Both the position numbers and the translations under genes were made by a program. Positions 25,598 through 34,659 of a DNA stretch of 64,000 nucleotides are shown here, one piece after another. Below the pieces are notes generated by a model that saw nothing but the letters and a program-made list of their open reading frames with translations, had not been told where the DNA came from and made no database searches. Location of the stretch: assembly GCF_030064675.1 (NCBI RefSeq), contig NZ_CP116413.1:3876001-3940000 (forward strand), given 5' to 3'. The stretch is from Crossiella sp. CA-258035 (GTDB taxonomy: Bacteria > Actinomycetota > Actinomycetes > Mycobacteriales > Pseudonocardiaceae). Position 1 is the first letter of the stretch. Each line of letters starts with the position of its first letter.

Positions 25598-28269
25598 AGC
25601 GGCAGGTCGCGGAGCTGGGCGCGGCTGGTGATGCCGAGTTTCGGGAACAGCCGGTACAGGTGCGAGCCGACCGTGCGCGGGCTCAGGAACAGGTGTTCGC
25701 CGATCTCGCGGTTGCTCAGCCCGCGTGCCGCCAGCCGTGCCACGGCCAGCTCCTGCGGGCTGAGCACCTCGCCCGCGGTGCCCCGCGCCGGCGCCGTGCC
25801 GCCCGCGGCGCGCAGCTCGGCGGCGGCCTGCTCGGCCCACGGGCGGGCCGCCAGGCGGGTGAACAGGTCGGCGGCGGTGGTCAGCGGGGACCGGGCCCGG
25901 ACCGGCTGGCCCTCGCGGCGCAGCCGGGAACCCAGCTGGAGCGCGGTCCTGGCCAGCTCGAACGGGTGGTCGGCGGTCTCGGCGGCGGCCATGGCCTGTT
26001 CGTGGTCGGTGAGTTCGCCGGTGGCCAGGGCGCGCACCCGCGCGAACACCGCGCGGATCCACGGCGCCTCGCGCAGCGGCGACGCCGCGGTTTCCGGCAG
26101 CAGGTTGTGCGCCAGGTCCGGGCGGTCCAGGCGGAGGGCGGCCTCGGCGAGGTCGGGCAGCGCGTGCAGGGTGACCAGCCGGTGTGAGCGTGGGCCGCCG
26201 GGCGCGGTCACCTCGCCGAGGCGGGCCAGTGCGGTCGCCGGGTCGCCTTCGGCCAGGGCGAGCAGGCCCAGTGCGTGGCTGGCCACCGCCGCGGCGGACC
26301 GCTGGCGCAGTGGCAGGGCGAGCTCCAGCGCTCGTGCGGCGTGCTCGCGGCAGTGGTCGGCCTGGCCCCTGGCGGCGGCGTAGCGGGCCAGCTGGGCGTG
26401 CAGGTTGGCCTGCTGGCCGCGCTGGCCGGTGTCGTGGGTCAGGCGCAGGCCCTCCTCGGCGGCGGCCACCCCGGCGTCCCAGTCACCGGCGCGGTAGGCC
26501 AGGTCCGCCTGCCAGAACAGCAGTTCCACCAGCGAACCGGCCGAGCCGACCGCGCGCAGCTGGCCGCGGGCCGCCTCGGCGAGGGCCAGCGCCTGGCGGG
26601 CGTCCGGGCTGAGCCAGCCGATGGCCAGCACCCACATCCAGGCCCGGCCGCCCACCGCGGGCTGGGTCGGGGTCAGCTCGGCGAGCAGTCCCCACAGGTC
26701 GCACCCGGCCTGGATGGCCAGGTGCAGCCGCTCGCCCGCGCGGCGCACCGCGGGCGGCAGGTCCAGCTCGGCGATGTGGGCGGAGGCGGACTGGGCGGCG
26801 TCCAGGTCGTCGGCGTGGTAGGCGGCGTTGGCGGTGAGCACCAGCGTCCAGGCCGCTTCCAGGGGGTCGGCCAGCAGTTCGGCGCAGCGCTGGAGCTGCC
26901 GCCAGGCCAGGTCGGGGTGGCCGCTGTAGGCCTCGATGGTCGCGGTGAGCCTGGTCAGCACCACCGCGGGCGCGGGCTCGGCCATGATCTCCGCGGCCAG
27001 CGCGCGGGCCAGCTCGGGCTGCCCGGAGTCCAGTGCCACGAACGCCGCGGCCAGCAACCGGTCCCGGCGGCCCTCGGGCGTGCTGCTCAGCCGCGCGGCG
27101 TGCCGCAGCACGGCGGTCACCGCGGCCTCCCCGCCCCGGCCGCGCACCGACTCCGCGGTCCGCTCCAGTTCGGCGGCCAACTGCTCGTCCGGTTCGGTGG
27201 CCGCGACCGCCCGGTGCCACACCGCCCGCTGCCGGTCACCCCGCGCCGCGGCCTGCTCGGCCAGCGCCCGGTGCGCGGCCGCCCGCGCCGGGAACGCGGC
27301 CTGGGCGTAGGCCACCGAACGCACCAGCGGATGCCGGAACCGCAGCTGCGGCCCAGTCAGGTCAACGAGTCCGGCCGCGCAGGCCGCGTCCAGCGCCTCG
27401 GCGGGCAGCCCGAGCCGGGGCAGCGCGCCCAGCACCACGGCGGTGCGCCCGGAGTCCTCGGCCGCGGCCAGCAGCAGTGCCGCGCGGGCCTGCTCGGGCA
27501 GCGCGTCCAGGCGGCGCTGGAAGGCGGCCCGGATGCGCGCGCCCACCGGCAGCGTGCCGCGCAACGCCAGCTCCTCGGCCACCTCGCCGGGACCGCCCAG
27601 CGCGGCCAGCTCCACCAGGGCGAGGGGATTGCCGCCGGTGTGGCCCAGCACCGCCGCCCGCACCGGTTCCGGCGCGGGCCAGTCCAGCTCGGCCAGCAGC
27701 CCCGCGGCGGCTGCACTGTCCAAACCGGACAGTGTCAGCTCCGGCAGGTCCGCGATGTCCACAGTGGACTTATCCGGCGACCGGACGGCCAGCAGCACGG
27801 CCAGGTTCTCCGCGCCGAGCCTGCGCGCGGCGAAGACCAGCGCGGTCGCCGAGGACCGGTCCAGCCACTGCAAGTCGTCCACCAGCACCAGCAGCGGCCG
27901 CCGCGCGGCGAGCGCCCCGAACAGGTCCAGCAACGCCCCGCACAGCAACAGCTCTGACCCCGGCGGTCCTTCTTCCTGGCCGAGGGCGCGGCGCAGCGCG
28001 GTCGCGGCGGCGGGGGAGAGGGCGTCCAGGGGCAGCGGCCCGGGGTGCAGCAGCTGGTGCAGTCCGCTGAAGGGCTGCCGCACCTCCGACTCCACCCCCG
28101 CGCAGCGCAGCACGGCGAACCCCTCGGCGGCGGCCTCGGTGTCCCGCAGCAGGGTGCTCTTGCCGATACCCGCTTCCCCGCGCAGCACCAGCGCCCCGGC
28201 CCGCCCGGCGCGGGCGTCGTCGAGCAGCGTGCCGAGGGCCGCGCGTTCGGCCTGCCTGCCGTGGATCAC
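25594..28269 (-). CDS. LAL-type LuxR-family ATPase regulator
   Basis: 891 residues of the large ATP-binding LuxR class. An N-terminal AAA module begins IHGRQAERAALGTLLDDA with Walker A RGEAGIGKST and Walker B (PLLVLVDDLQWLD). A long helical TPR-like middle follows. A C-terminal LuxR helix-turn-helix closes the protein (LSPQELAVARLAARGLSNRE to HLFLSPRTVGSHLYRLFPKL). GTG 28269 is the likely start, with AGGG upstream; the longer frame to 28383 runs into the divergent gene. LAL proteins typically activate secondary-metabolite or sugar-use genes. The target is unknown. Confidence 0.9.
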   Translation of the reverse strand: MIHGRQAERAALGTLLDDARAGRAGALVLRGEAGIGKSTLLRDTEAAAEGFAVLRCAGVESEVRQPFSGLHQLLHPGPLPLDALSPAAATALRRALGQEEGPPGSELLLCGALLDLFGALAARRPLLVLVDDLQWLDRSSATALVFAARRLGAENLAVLLAVRSPDKSTVDIADLPELTLSGLDSAAAAGLLAELDWPAPEPVRAAVLGHTGGNPLALVELAALGGPGEVAEELALRGTLPVGARIRAAFQRRLDALPEQARAALLLAAAEDSGRTAVVLGALPRLGLPAEALDAACAAGLVDLTGPQLRFRHPLVRSVAYAQAAFPARAAAHRALAEQAAARGDRQRAVWHRAVAATEPDEQLAAELERTAESVRGRGGEAAVTAVLRHAARLSSTPEGRRDRLLAAAFVALDSGQPELARALAAEIMAEPAPAVVLTRLTATIEAYSGHPDLAWRQLQRCAELLADPLEAAWTLVLTANAAYHADDLDAAQSASAHIAELDLPPAVRRAGERLHLAIQAGCDLWGLLAELTPTQPAVGGRAWMWVLAIGWLSPDARQALALAEAARGQLRAVGSAGSLVELLFWQADLAYRAGDWDAGVAAAEEGLRLTHDTGQRGQQANLHAQLARYAAARGQADHCREHAARALELALPLRQRSAAAVASHALGLLALAEGDPATALARLGEVTAPGGPRSHRLVTLHALPDLAEAALRLDRPDLAHNLLPETAASPLREAPWIRAVFARVRALATGELTDHEQAMAAAETADHPFELARTALQLGSRLRREGQPVRARSPLTTAADLFTRLAARPWAEQAAAELRAAGGTAPARGTAGEVLSPQELAVARLAARGLSNREIGEHLFLSPRTVGSHLYRLFPKLGITSRAQLRDLPL

Positions 28270-28384
28270 CCGACCGACCCTAGGTGCAGTCGATCTGACT
28301 GAGGCTCGGGGGCGGTCGGCGCGGGCAGGGTTGCCGGTGCCGAGGCCGCGAGCACGTGGCCGATCCAAACGGGGGATGGTCACC

Positions 28385-29032
28385 GTGACGACGACTGTGC
28401 GCGAGCGCGCAACCCGGAAGCCGTTGCTGCGGCGACCCTGGACCGTCCCACTGCTCGCGGTCTCGGTGCTGTTCGTGCTGGTCTCGCTGCCGCCCTACCT
28501 GCAACCCGACCCCGCCCAGTCGCGCACGCCGCTGCGGCCGGGGGTGGATTGGCACTTCCCGCTGCTGGCCGTGCACGTGATCTTCGGTTCGATCGCGCTG
28601 CTCACCGTGTGCTGCCAGATCTGGCCCGCGCTGCGCGCCTGGTCGCTGCCGATGCACCGCTGGGTCGGGCGGATCTACGTCTTCGGCGGGGTGCTGCCTG
28701 CCGGGCTGACCGCGCTGGTGGTGGGCGCGCTCAGCGAACGCGGGCCGCTGACCATGATCGGCAACCTGACCGGCGCGGTGCTCTGGCTGGGGGTCACCGC
28801 GCCCGCCTACCTGGCCGCGCGGCGGCGGCGCTTCCGCGAGCACCGGCGCTGGATGATCCGCAGCTTCGCCCTGACCATCTCGATCATGATGGACCGGGTG
28901 CTCACCGTGCCCCTGGTCATGGTGACCGAGCCCAGGACCGCCGCCGCCATCGCGACCTGGACCAGCTTCGCGCTCTGCGTGTCCGCCGCCGAGTGGTGGC
29001 TGCGCAGGTCAGGGCATACTCGTCGGCGATGA
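28385..29032 (+). CDS. DUF2306 family membrane protein
   Basis: 215 residues with about four transmembrane helices. It has the family pattern of a conserved His in VHVIFGSIAL, MHRWVGRIYVFGG and an arginine-rich loop RRRRFREHRRWMIRS before the last helices. GTG 28385 is chosen because GGGGGA (28371-28376) sits 8 bases upstream; ATG 28376 would overlap that site. DUF2306 proteins have no settled function. The stop overlaps the start of the LacI-type gene (ATGA). Confidence 0.82.
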   Translation: MTTTVRERATRKPLLRRPWTVPLLAVSVLFVLVSLPPYLQPDPAQSRTPLRPGVDWHFPLLAVHVIFGSIALLTVCCQIWPALRAWSLPMHRWVGRIYVFGGVLPAGLTALVVGALSERGPLTMIGNLTGAVLWLGVTAPAYLAARRRRFREHRRWMIRSFALTISIMMDRVLTVPLVMVTEPRTAAAIATWTSFALCVSAAEWWLRRSGHTRRR

Positions 29033-30015
29033 AGCGGGTGACGATCCACGACGTGGCGCGGTCTGCCGGGGTGTCCAGGCAGACCGTGTCCCGCGCGCTC
29101 AACGACAAGGCCGAGATCGACGGCGGCACCAAGGCGCGGGTGCTGGAGGCCGCCAGGGCCCTGGGCTACCGGCCCAGCCGGTTCGCCAGGGGACTGGTGC
29201 GGCAGGACACCGTCACCATCGGCCTGGTCATCCCCGACCTGCGCAACCCGTTCTTCACCGAGATCGCGGCCAGCGCGCTGGAGGCGGCCAGGGCACTGGA
29301 CTGGCACGTGGTCGTGCACGACACCACCGACCAGGCCGAGCAGGAGATCGCCACGCTGCGGGTGATCGGCTCCCAGGTGGACGCGGTGGTCGGTTACTTC
29401 AGCCAGCCCGAGGCCGAGATCGAACGGCACATCGGCGGGCTGCCGGTGGTCTTCCTGGGCCGCGAGCACCGCAACCCGGGGTTCAGCTCGATCCGGATCG
29501 AGGGTGAGCGGGGCATCGCCGAGGCGGTGGCGCACCTGATCGCCGCCGGGCACACCCGGATCGGCATGCTCGACCACAACCGCCGCCCGGCGCCCAGCAT
29601 CCGCCAGCGCTGGTTCCAGTCCGCCGCCACCGCCGCCGGCCTGGAGCTGGACCCGGCCTGGGTGCTCGGCGCGGACCAGTCGGTGGCCGGGGGAGCGGCG
29701 GCCTTCGCCGAGCTGCACGCCGCGCACCCGGAGCTGACCGCGCTGTTCACCTTCAACGACATCATCGCCATCGGCGCCCTGCGCGAGGCCCGCCGGCTCG
29801 GCCTGCGCGTGCCCGCCGATCTCGCGGTGATCGGCTTCGACGGACTGGAGCTCGGCGCGCTGGTGGAGCCGCCGCTGACCAGCGTGGCCATCGACACCAA
29901 CAGGCTGGGCAGACTGGCCATCGAGGACGTGGCCCGGCTGCTCACCGGCGAGCGCGCGGCCGCGCCGGAGGACCTGGTGGTGTGCGGCGAACTGCGGCTG
30001 CGCGGCTCGGCCTAG
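29029..30015 (+). CDS. LacI-family transcriptional regulator
   Basis: 328 residues with the full family layout: N-terminal HTH (VTIHDVARSAGVSRQTVSRA), hinge helix region (ALGYRPSRFARGL), and a periplasmic-binding-like sensor domain (TIGLVIPDLRNPFF, FTFNDIIAIGALREARRLG). It is translationally coupled to the DUF2306 gene. No sugar-use gene is adjacent. The nearest LacI-type operators I see are 30 kb away before the beta-galactosidase gene, so a link is speculative. Its stop overlaps the convergent TetR stop through CTAG. Confidence 0.93.
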   Translation: MKRVTIHDVARSAGVSRQTVSRALNDKAEIDGGTKARVLEAARALGYRPSRFARGLVRQDTVTIGLVIPDLRNPFFTEIAASALEAARALDWHVVVHDTTDQAEQEIATLRVIGSQVDAVVGYFSQPEAEIERHIGGLPVVFLGREHRNPGFSSIRIEGERGIAEAVAHLIAAGHTRIGMLDHNRRPAPSIRQRWFQSAATAAGLELDPAWVLGADQSVAGGAAAFAELHAAHPELTALFTFNDIIAIGALREARRLGLRVPADLAVIGFDGLELGALVEPPLTSVAIDTNRLGRLAIEDVARLLTGERAAAPEDLVVCGELRLRGSA

Positions 30016-30581
30016 GGCTGCGATTGGCCCTTGCGCATGCGCAGGATCAAGGCGACCGCGTCCGCCGGGCAGCCTGCCGGAGTGAGGACCTCCTGGAGGA
30101 GCAGGCCGCGAATCGCGGCGATGGTGACGGTGGCCAGGGTCAGCGCTTCCCCGGCGTCGAGCCCTTCGCCTTCCGCGAGTGAGGCCAGGCTCTTGGTCAG
30201 GTCGTCGAGGGAGTCGATGAACTCCCGAAAGTTCTCCGGGCTGTACGCGGCCAGACCGACGACGTGGAAGAAGCCGCGGACCCGCGACAGTTGCTCCGGG
30301 CGGGTGTAGGTCCGCCAGATCGCCACGACGAACTCGTCGAAGGTGCCTTGCCGGGCGGCCTGGAAAAGCGCCTCGTTGTCCCGGGATCGCTGCGCCTTGA
30401 GCATGGCGGCCAACACGCCCGGCAGCGACCCGAAGTGGTATCGCAGGAGGGCGTGGCTGGTCCCGGCCCGGGCGGCGATCTCCCGGAGTGACACCTCCGG
30501 CGCGGGCAGGGCCTCGTCGAAGGCGTCGAGAAGCCGGGCCAGGAGGCGCTCGCGAGCGTCGCTGGTGCTTGACAGGATCAC
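30012..30581 (-). CDS. TetR-family repressor
   Basis: 189 residues. The N-terminal HTH reads VSLREIAARAGTSHALLRYH followed by FGSLPGVLAAML, and the C-terminal region is helical. The start is GTG 30581. It is divergent from the esterase gene at 30655, and the esterase promoter overlaps its 5' end, which fits repression of that gene. The ligand is unknown. Confidence 0.88.
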   Translation of the reverse strand: MILSSTSDARERLLARLLDAFDEALPAPEVSLREIAARAGTSHALLRYHFGSLPGVLAAMLKAQRSRDNEALFQAARQGTFDEFVVAIWRTYTRPEQLSRVRGFFHVVGLAAYSPENFREFIDSLDDLTKSLASLAEGEGLDAGEALTLATVTIAAIRGLLLQEVLTPAGCPADAVALILRMRKGQSQP

Positions 30582-30597
30582 CCTCGCAGTTTATCCA
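30569..30597 (+). promoter_or_regulatory. Candidate sigma-70-type promoter of the esterase gene
   Basis: TTGACA (30569-30574) and TATCCA (30592-30597) are 17 bases apart, giving a transcript start near 30604 and a leader of about 50 bases. The -35 lies inside the first codons of the divergent TetR gene, so TetR binding here would silence both. Confidence 0.5.
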
Positions 30598-30654
30598 TTG
30601 GAAAAGACGATCGGTACCCGTCGTCCAGACCCGACGTGTTGTGAAGGACCTCTG

Positions 30655-31509
30655 ATGAGCACCATGTGGCACGGCTGCCTCGCCGGCACCGACTACTTCG
30701 AGCTGCGCTCCAGCCGTGGGCGCGACTACGGCGTCTGGGTCACCACGCCACCGGGCTACGACCCCGCCACGACGCAGGCGCCTGCCGTGTACGTGCTCGA
30801 CGGCAACTGGGCCGTGGGCCTGACGGCTCCGCTCATCGTCACCCAGGCGGATCCCATGCAGCGGATCCAGCCCTACATCCAGGTCAGCGTCGGCTACGCG
30901 GGTGAGGAAGCACAGCACTGGGACCGGCTGCGCAACAGAGACCTGGTGCCGCCCGGCGAGCCCATCGCCAAGGAGCTCATCGATGCCGTGGAGCTGGGAG
31001 TTCAATCGGGCGCGAGGACACGCGAGGAAGCCGACGCCTACCTCGCCGAACTGCGCGACACCCACGCCGATGCGTTCCTGAGCTTCCTCACCACGGAACT
31101 GCACCCGCGGATCGAACGCGACTACGGCACAGCCTCGAGCGGTCACGGCCTCTTCGGCTACTCCTACGGCGGCCTCTTCAGCCTCTACACCTGGCTCACC
31201 GGCAGCACGCTCTTCGCGAGCATCGGCGCGGGCAGCCCCGGCGTCGCCGGTGCGGACAGTCAGATCTTCGCCCAGCTCCAACAGATGGGTGACAGCCTGC
31301 CTGCCGCCAAGCTGCACGTGACCATCAACGAGCAAGAGCTGCTCGGCGACCTGGCCATCTACCAGAACCTGACGAAGAACACGGCCACCGTCCTGCACCA
31401 CCTCACCGCCCGCGGCGCAGCCGTCACCAGCGCGGTCCTGCGCGAAACGCACGTGACCGGCTTGCAGGCATCGTTCCTCAGCTACCTCAGGACCTGCCGG
31501 GCCCGGTAG
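30655..31509 (+). CDS. Alpha/beta hydrolase, esterase D/Fes-like
   Basis: 284 residues. The nucleophile elbow is GYSYGG near residue 168, after an N-terminal strand region VYVLDGNWAV, and the His is likely in RETHVTG near the end. The layout matches the esterase family (PF00756) that includes IroE/Fes-like siderophore esterases and S-formylglutathione hydrolases. No signal peptide is seen. GAAGGA precedes ATG 30655. It is a single gene divergent from TetR. Substrate is unknown. Confidence 0.82.
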   Translation: MSTMWHGCLAGTDYFELRSSRGRDYGVWVTTPPGYDPATTQAPAVYVLDGNWAVGLTAPLIVTQADPMQRIQPYIQVSVGYAGEEAQHWDRLRNRDLVPPGEPIAKELIDAVELGVQSGARTREEADAYLAELRDTHADAFLSFLTTELHPRIERDYGTASSGHGLFGYSYGGLFSLYTWLTGSTLFASIGAGSPGVAGADSQIFAQLQQMGDSLPAAKLHVTINEQELLGDLAIYQNLTKNTATVLHHLTARGAAVTSAVLRETHVTGLQASFLSYLRTCRAR

Positions 31510-31522
31510 CCCCACCGCGGTA

Positions 31523-32215
31523 CTAGCTGTCAGCCGCCACCGAGCGCCGGTCGGCCAGCACCCGCTGCTTGGCGTTCTCGATGTGCTCGCGCATCCGCGC
31601 CGCCGCCCGGTCCGGGTCGCCGTCAGCCAGCGCGTGGTACACCGCGCGGTGCTCCTCGGCGGCCAGGCCGGGCGCGCCGCGGGCCGAGCCGAGCTTGGCG
31701 AAGAACCGGAACCGCTGCACCTGGCCGCCGAGGGCGCGGTAGGCCTTGGCCAGGAACGGGTTGTCCGCCTGGGTGGCGATCAGCTGGTGGAAGCGCTCGT
31801 CGATCAGCCAGTAGGAGCTGAACACCTTGTCATCCGGTGACTTCGCGGCACCGGCCAGCTCGTCGACGCTCGCCAGCACCTCGGCCAGGAACTCCGGGGT
31901 GGTGCGCCGGGCCGCCTCGTGCGCGAGCGCCGGTTCCAGCACCAGCCGGGCGTCCATCAGCTTGACCAGCTCCTGCTCGGTGAGCAGCGGCGCGACCCGG
32001 TAGCCCTTCAGCGCCTCCCGCTGCACCAGCCCGGTGTGCTCCAGGCGGGCCAGCGCCTCGCGCAGCGGGGTCTGGCTGACGTCGAGCTCGCGGGAGAGCG
32101 CGCCGATGTTCACCGGTTCCCCCGCCGACCACTTTCCGTCGGTGAACTGCGCGAGCAGCACCTCGTACATCCGGTCCGCGAGCGGCTGCCGGCCGGACCT
32201 CCGCGGGGAAGCCAT
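31523..32215 (-). CDS. GntR/FadR-type regulator of the tetronate operon
   Basis: 230 residues with an N-terminal winged helix (LADRMYEVLLAQFTDGKWSA, then LSRELDVSQTPLREALARLE) and a C-terminal FCD effector domain with the His/Asp metal-type motif (DARLVLEPALA to DERFHQLIA and EEHRAVYHAL). A consensus AGGAGG precedes ATG 32215. It is divergent from the tetronate catabolic operon with an inverted repeat between, so it most likely represses that operon and responds to a pathway acid. Confidence 0.9.
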   Translation of the reverse strand: MASPRRSGRQPLADRMYEVLLAQFTDGKWSAGEPVNIGALSRELDVSQTPLREALARLEHTGLVQREALKGYRVAPLLTEQELVKLMDARLVLEPALAHEAARRTTPEFLAEVLASVDELAGAAKSPDDKVFSSYWLIDERFHQLIATQADNPFLAKAYRALGGQVQRFRFFAKLGSARGAPGLAAEEHRAVYHALADGDPDRAAARMREHIENAKQRVLADRRSVAADS

Positions 32216-32255
32216 GCGCCCTCCTAGTCGTCGCGACACGATATCCCGCTCGCCG

Positions 32256-32287
32256 AAACTATACTATTGACATCGATCCTATAGTTT
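32256..32287. promoter_or_regulatory. Operator-like inverted repeat between GntR gene and catabolic operon
   Basis: AAACTATA (32256-32263) and TATAGTTT (32280-32287) are perfect 8-bp arms with a 16-base spacer, strikingly AT-rich in GC-rich DNA. TATACT (32260-32265) can serve as a -10 for the rightward operon, placing transcription start about 20 bases before ATG 32292. The arms are the likely FCD-regulator half sites. Confidence 0.6.
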
Positions 32288-32291
32288 CCGC

Positions 32292-33272
32292 ATGACCTTC
32301 CGCGTTCTCATCACCACGCCTTACCTGGAGTCAGGCGGCGAGGTGGACCGGCTGCTCACCGAAGCGGGGCTGACCACCGTTTTCGCCTCCGCCGCCCACC
32401 GCCGCGCCACCGGCCAGGCACTGACCGAGGCCGTGCGCGAGGCGGACGGCGTGGTGGCGGGCACGGACGCCTTCACCGCCGAGGTGATCGAGGCCGCGCC
32501 CCGGCTCAAGGTGTTCGGCCGCTGCGGGGCCGGCTACGACAACATCGACGTGGCCGCGGCGACCAGGCACGGCGTCGCCGTCACGCACACCCCCGGCGCG
32601 AACCGCCGCTCGGTCGCCGAGCACGTGCTCGCGCTGATGCTCAACTGCGCCCGGCACATCCCGCAGAACATCGCCGGGGTCCGCGCGGGCGACTGGGCAC
32701 AGCGCAGCGGCCTCGAGCTCCAGGGTGCGACCCTCGGCCTGGTGGGGCTGGGCTCGATCGGCCAGACGGTGGCCCGGCTGGCGCTCGCGCTGGGCATGCG
32801 GGTGCTGGCCACCGATCCGTTCCCGGACCGCGACTTCCTGGCCGAGACCGGCGTGCCGGTGCTGCCGCTGCCCGAGCTGCTGGCCGGGTCCGACTTCGTC
32901 AGCCTGCACCTGTTCCTGGACGAGACCACCAGGGGCCTGATCGACGCGAAAGCGTTGCAGGCCATGAAATCCGGCGCGTTCCTGATCAACACCGCCCGCG
33001 GCGAGGTGGTCGACGAGGACGCCCTGGCCGACGCCCTGACCGAGGGCCACCTCGGCGGCGCGGCGCTGGACGTGCTGGCCCAGGAGCCGTTGCCCGCCGA
33101 CAGCAGGCTGCGCGGCCTGGACAACGTGCTCATCACCGCGCACATCGGCGGCGCGACCACGCAGGCCCGCTCCCGCTCCAGCCTGCTGGCCGCCCGGCAG
33201 GTGCTCGACGTGCTGCACGGCCGCGCGCCCCAGCACCTGGTCAACCCCGAGTACGCGCGGGTGACCCGGTGA
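32292..33272 (+). CDS. D-2-hydroxyacid dehydrogenase, tetronate operon
   Basis: 326 residues of the phosphoglycerate dehydrogenase family: Rossmann motif LVGLGSIGQTVARLA, catalytic Arg in NTARGEVVD, Glu in AQEPLP and His in TAHIGGAT. Neighbours encode OtnI, OtnK and OtnC, so the inferred reaction is oxidation of C2 of a four-carbon aldonate to 2-oxo-tetronate. Known pathways usually use an LtnD-type beta-hydroxyacid dehydrogenase for this step, so the replacement is notable. No clear Shine-Dalgarno sequence precedes ATG 32292. The stop overlaps the next start. Confidence 0.88.
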   Translation: MTFRVLITTPYLESGGEVDRLLTEAGLTTVFASAAHRRATGQALTEAVREADGVVAGTDAFTAEVIEAAPRLKVFGRCGAGYDNIDVAAATRHGVAVTHTPGANRRSVAEHVLALMLNCARHIPQNIAGVRAGDWAQRSGLELQGATLGLVGLGSIGQTVARLALALGMRVLATDPFPDRDFLAETGVPVLPLPELLAGSDFVSLHLFLDETTRGLIDAKALQAMKSGAFLINTARGEVVDEDALADALTEGHLGGAALDVLAQEPLPADSRLRGLDNVLITAHIGGATTQARSRSSLLAARQVLDVLHGRAPQHLVNPEYARVTR

Positions 33273-34039
33273 TCGGCACCGCGCGGCTGGCCGCGAACCT
33301 CAAGTGGCTGTTCACCGAACTGCCCTTCGAGCAGCGGTTCGAGGCCGCGGCCGCCGCCGGGTTCACGGCTGTGGAGTACCCGGACCCGTATCCGTACCCG
33401 GTGGCCACGCTGCGCCGCTGGCTCGCTGACGCGGGCCTGACCCAGGTGCTGATCAACTCGCCGATGGGCGGGCCGGGTGAGGTGGGCACCGCCTGCCTGC
33501 CGGAGCGCAGGGCGGAGTTCCGCGCCGGACTGGCCCTCGGCTTGGGCTACGCGGTCGAGCTGGGCGCCTCGTTCCTGCACGTGCCAGCCGGAAAACGGCC
33601 CGCCCACCTCAGCCGCGACCGCGCTTTTGCCTGCTACGTGGCCAACATCGCGTGGGCGGCCCAGCAGTCCCGCGACTCCGGCGTGCGGATCGTGCTGGAA
33701 GCGCAGAACAAACGGGACGCGCCGGGCTTCCTGCTCGACGACCAGGCCCACGCCGCCGCCGCGGTGGAAGCGGTCGGCGCGGACCACGTCGGCCTGCTCT
33801 TCGACGTCTACCACGCCCACCAGGACGAACCGGACCTGCTGGCCGCGCTGACCGAGTTCCTGCCGCTGACCAGCCACGTGCAGATCGCCGACGTGCCCGG
33901 CCGCGGCGAACCCGGCACCGGCGACATCCCGTGGCCCGCGGTGTTCGAGGCGCTGCGCGCGCACGAGGGCTGGATCGGCTGCGAGTACCGCCCGCACAGC
34001 CCCGACGGCCTGGGCTGGACCAGACAGGAGACCCGATGA
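33269..34039 (+). CDS. otnI: 2-oxo-tetronate isomerase (hydroxypyruvate isomerase family)
   Basis: 256-residue TIM barrel of the hydroxypyruvate isomerase/OtnI family. Typical blocks are AANLKWLFTELPFEQRFEAA at the N-terminus, RIVLEAQNKRDAPGF with the metal-ligand Glu, LLFDVYHAH and a late HVQIADVPGR. OtnI converts 2-oxo-tetronate to 3-oxo-tetronate in tetronate catabolism. It sits between the dehydrogenase and the kinase/decarboxylase genes, which supports this specific role over hydroxypyruvate itself. Both ends overlap neighbours by 4 bases. Confidence 0.88.
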   Translation: MIGTARLAANLKWLFTELPFEQRFEAAAAAGFTAVEYPDPYPYPVATLRRWLADAGLTQVLINSPMGGPGEVGTACLPERRAEFRAGLALGLGYAVELGASFLHVPAGKRPAHLSRDRAFACYVANIAWAAQQSRDSGVRIVLEAQNKRDAPGFLLDDQAHAAAAVEAVGADHVGLLFDVYHAHQDEPDLLAALTEFLPLTSHVQIADVPGRGEPGTGDIPWPAVFEALRAHEGWIGCEYRPHSPDGLGWTRQETR

Positions 34040-34659
34040 CCAGGGTGGCCCTGATCAACGCGACCCCCGGCGCGATCGGCCCGGCCACGGCCGCGCTGGC
34101 CGAGCGGTTCCCGGCCGCCGAGCCGTGGACCCTGCTCGACGACAAGCTGCTGGCCGACGCGAGCGAGGGTCTCACCCCGGACCTGGCCGAGCGGATGCGG
34201 CGACTGATCGACTACGCGGTGCGCGGCGGCGCGGACGCGGTGCTGCTGACGTGCTCGCTCTACGGCGAGCTGGCCCGCGCCAGCGCCGCGCCGGTGCCCG
34301 TGCTCGCCCCGGACGACGCCGCCTTCGACGACCTGCTGGCCCGCGGCCCGCGCCGGGTGCTGGTGCTGGCCTCCGTGGCGGCCGCGCTGCGCGACTCGCT
34401 CACCCGGCTCCGCGCCCGCGCGCCGGGCACCCAGCTGGTGGGCCTGCACGTGCCGGAGGCGTTCACCGCGACCGGCGAGGAGCTGACCGAGCTCCTGCTG
34501 GCGGCCGGTGAACGCCATCTGTCCACTGTGGACGCTGTGCTGCTGGCCCAGTACACCCTCGCCCCGGCCACCTCACCGTTGGCCACCAGGACCGGCCTGC
34601 CGGTGTTCTCCGGCCCGCGCAGCGCGGCGGAGCGGCTGAAGGCGCTGGTGGGCCGATGA
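34036..34659 (+). CDS. Aspartate/glutamate racemase-family protein
   Basis: 207 residues with the two-fold racemase fold: ALINATPGAIGPA at the N-terminus, the first Cys in VLLTCSLYG, and QYTLAP where the second Cys would be expected. The apparent absence of the second catalytic Cys argues against a classical two-base racemase. It lies inside the tetronate operon, translationally coupled on both sides, so it may epimerise a hydroxyacid or be a lyase/isomerase on an intermediate. The exact reaction is open. Confidence 0.68.
   Translation: MTRVALINATPGAIGPATAALAERFPAAEPWTLLDDKLLADASEGLTPDLAERMRRLIDYAVRGGADAVLLTCSLYGELARASAAPVPVLAPDDAAFDDLLARGPRRVLVLASVAAALRDSLTRLRARAPGTQLVGLHVPEAFTATGEELTELLLAAGERHLSTVDAVLLAQYTLAPATSPLATRTGLPVFSGPRSAAERLKALVGR

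Noticed and set aside
28270-28383. Longer N-terminus for the LAL regulator
   Set aside because: It would run into the divergent DUF2306 ribosome binding site and reads as low-complexity Arg/Ala/Pro sequence.
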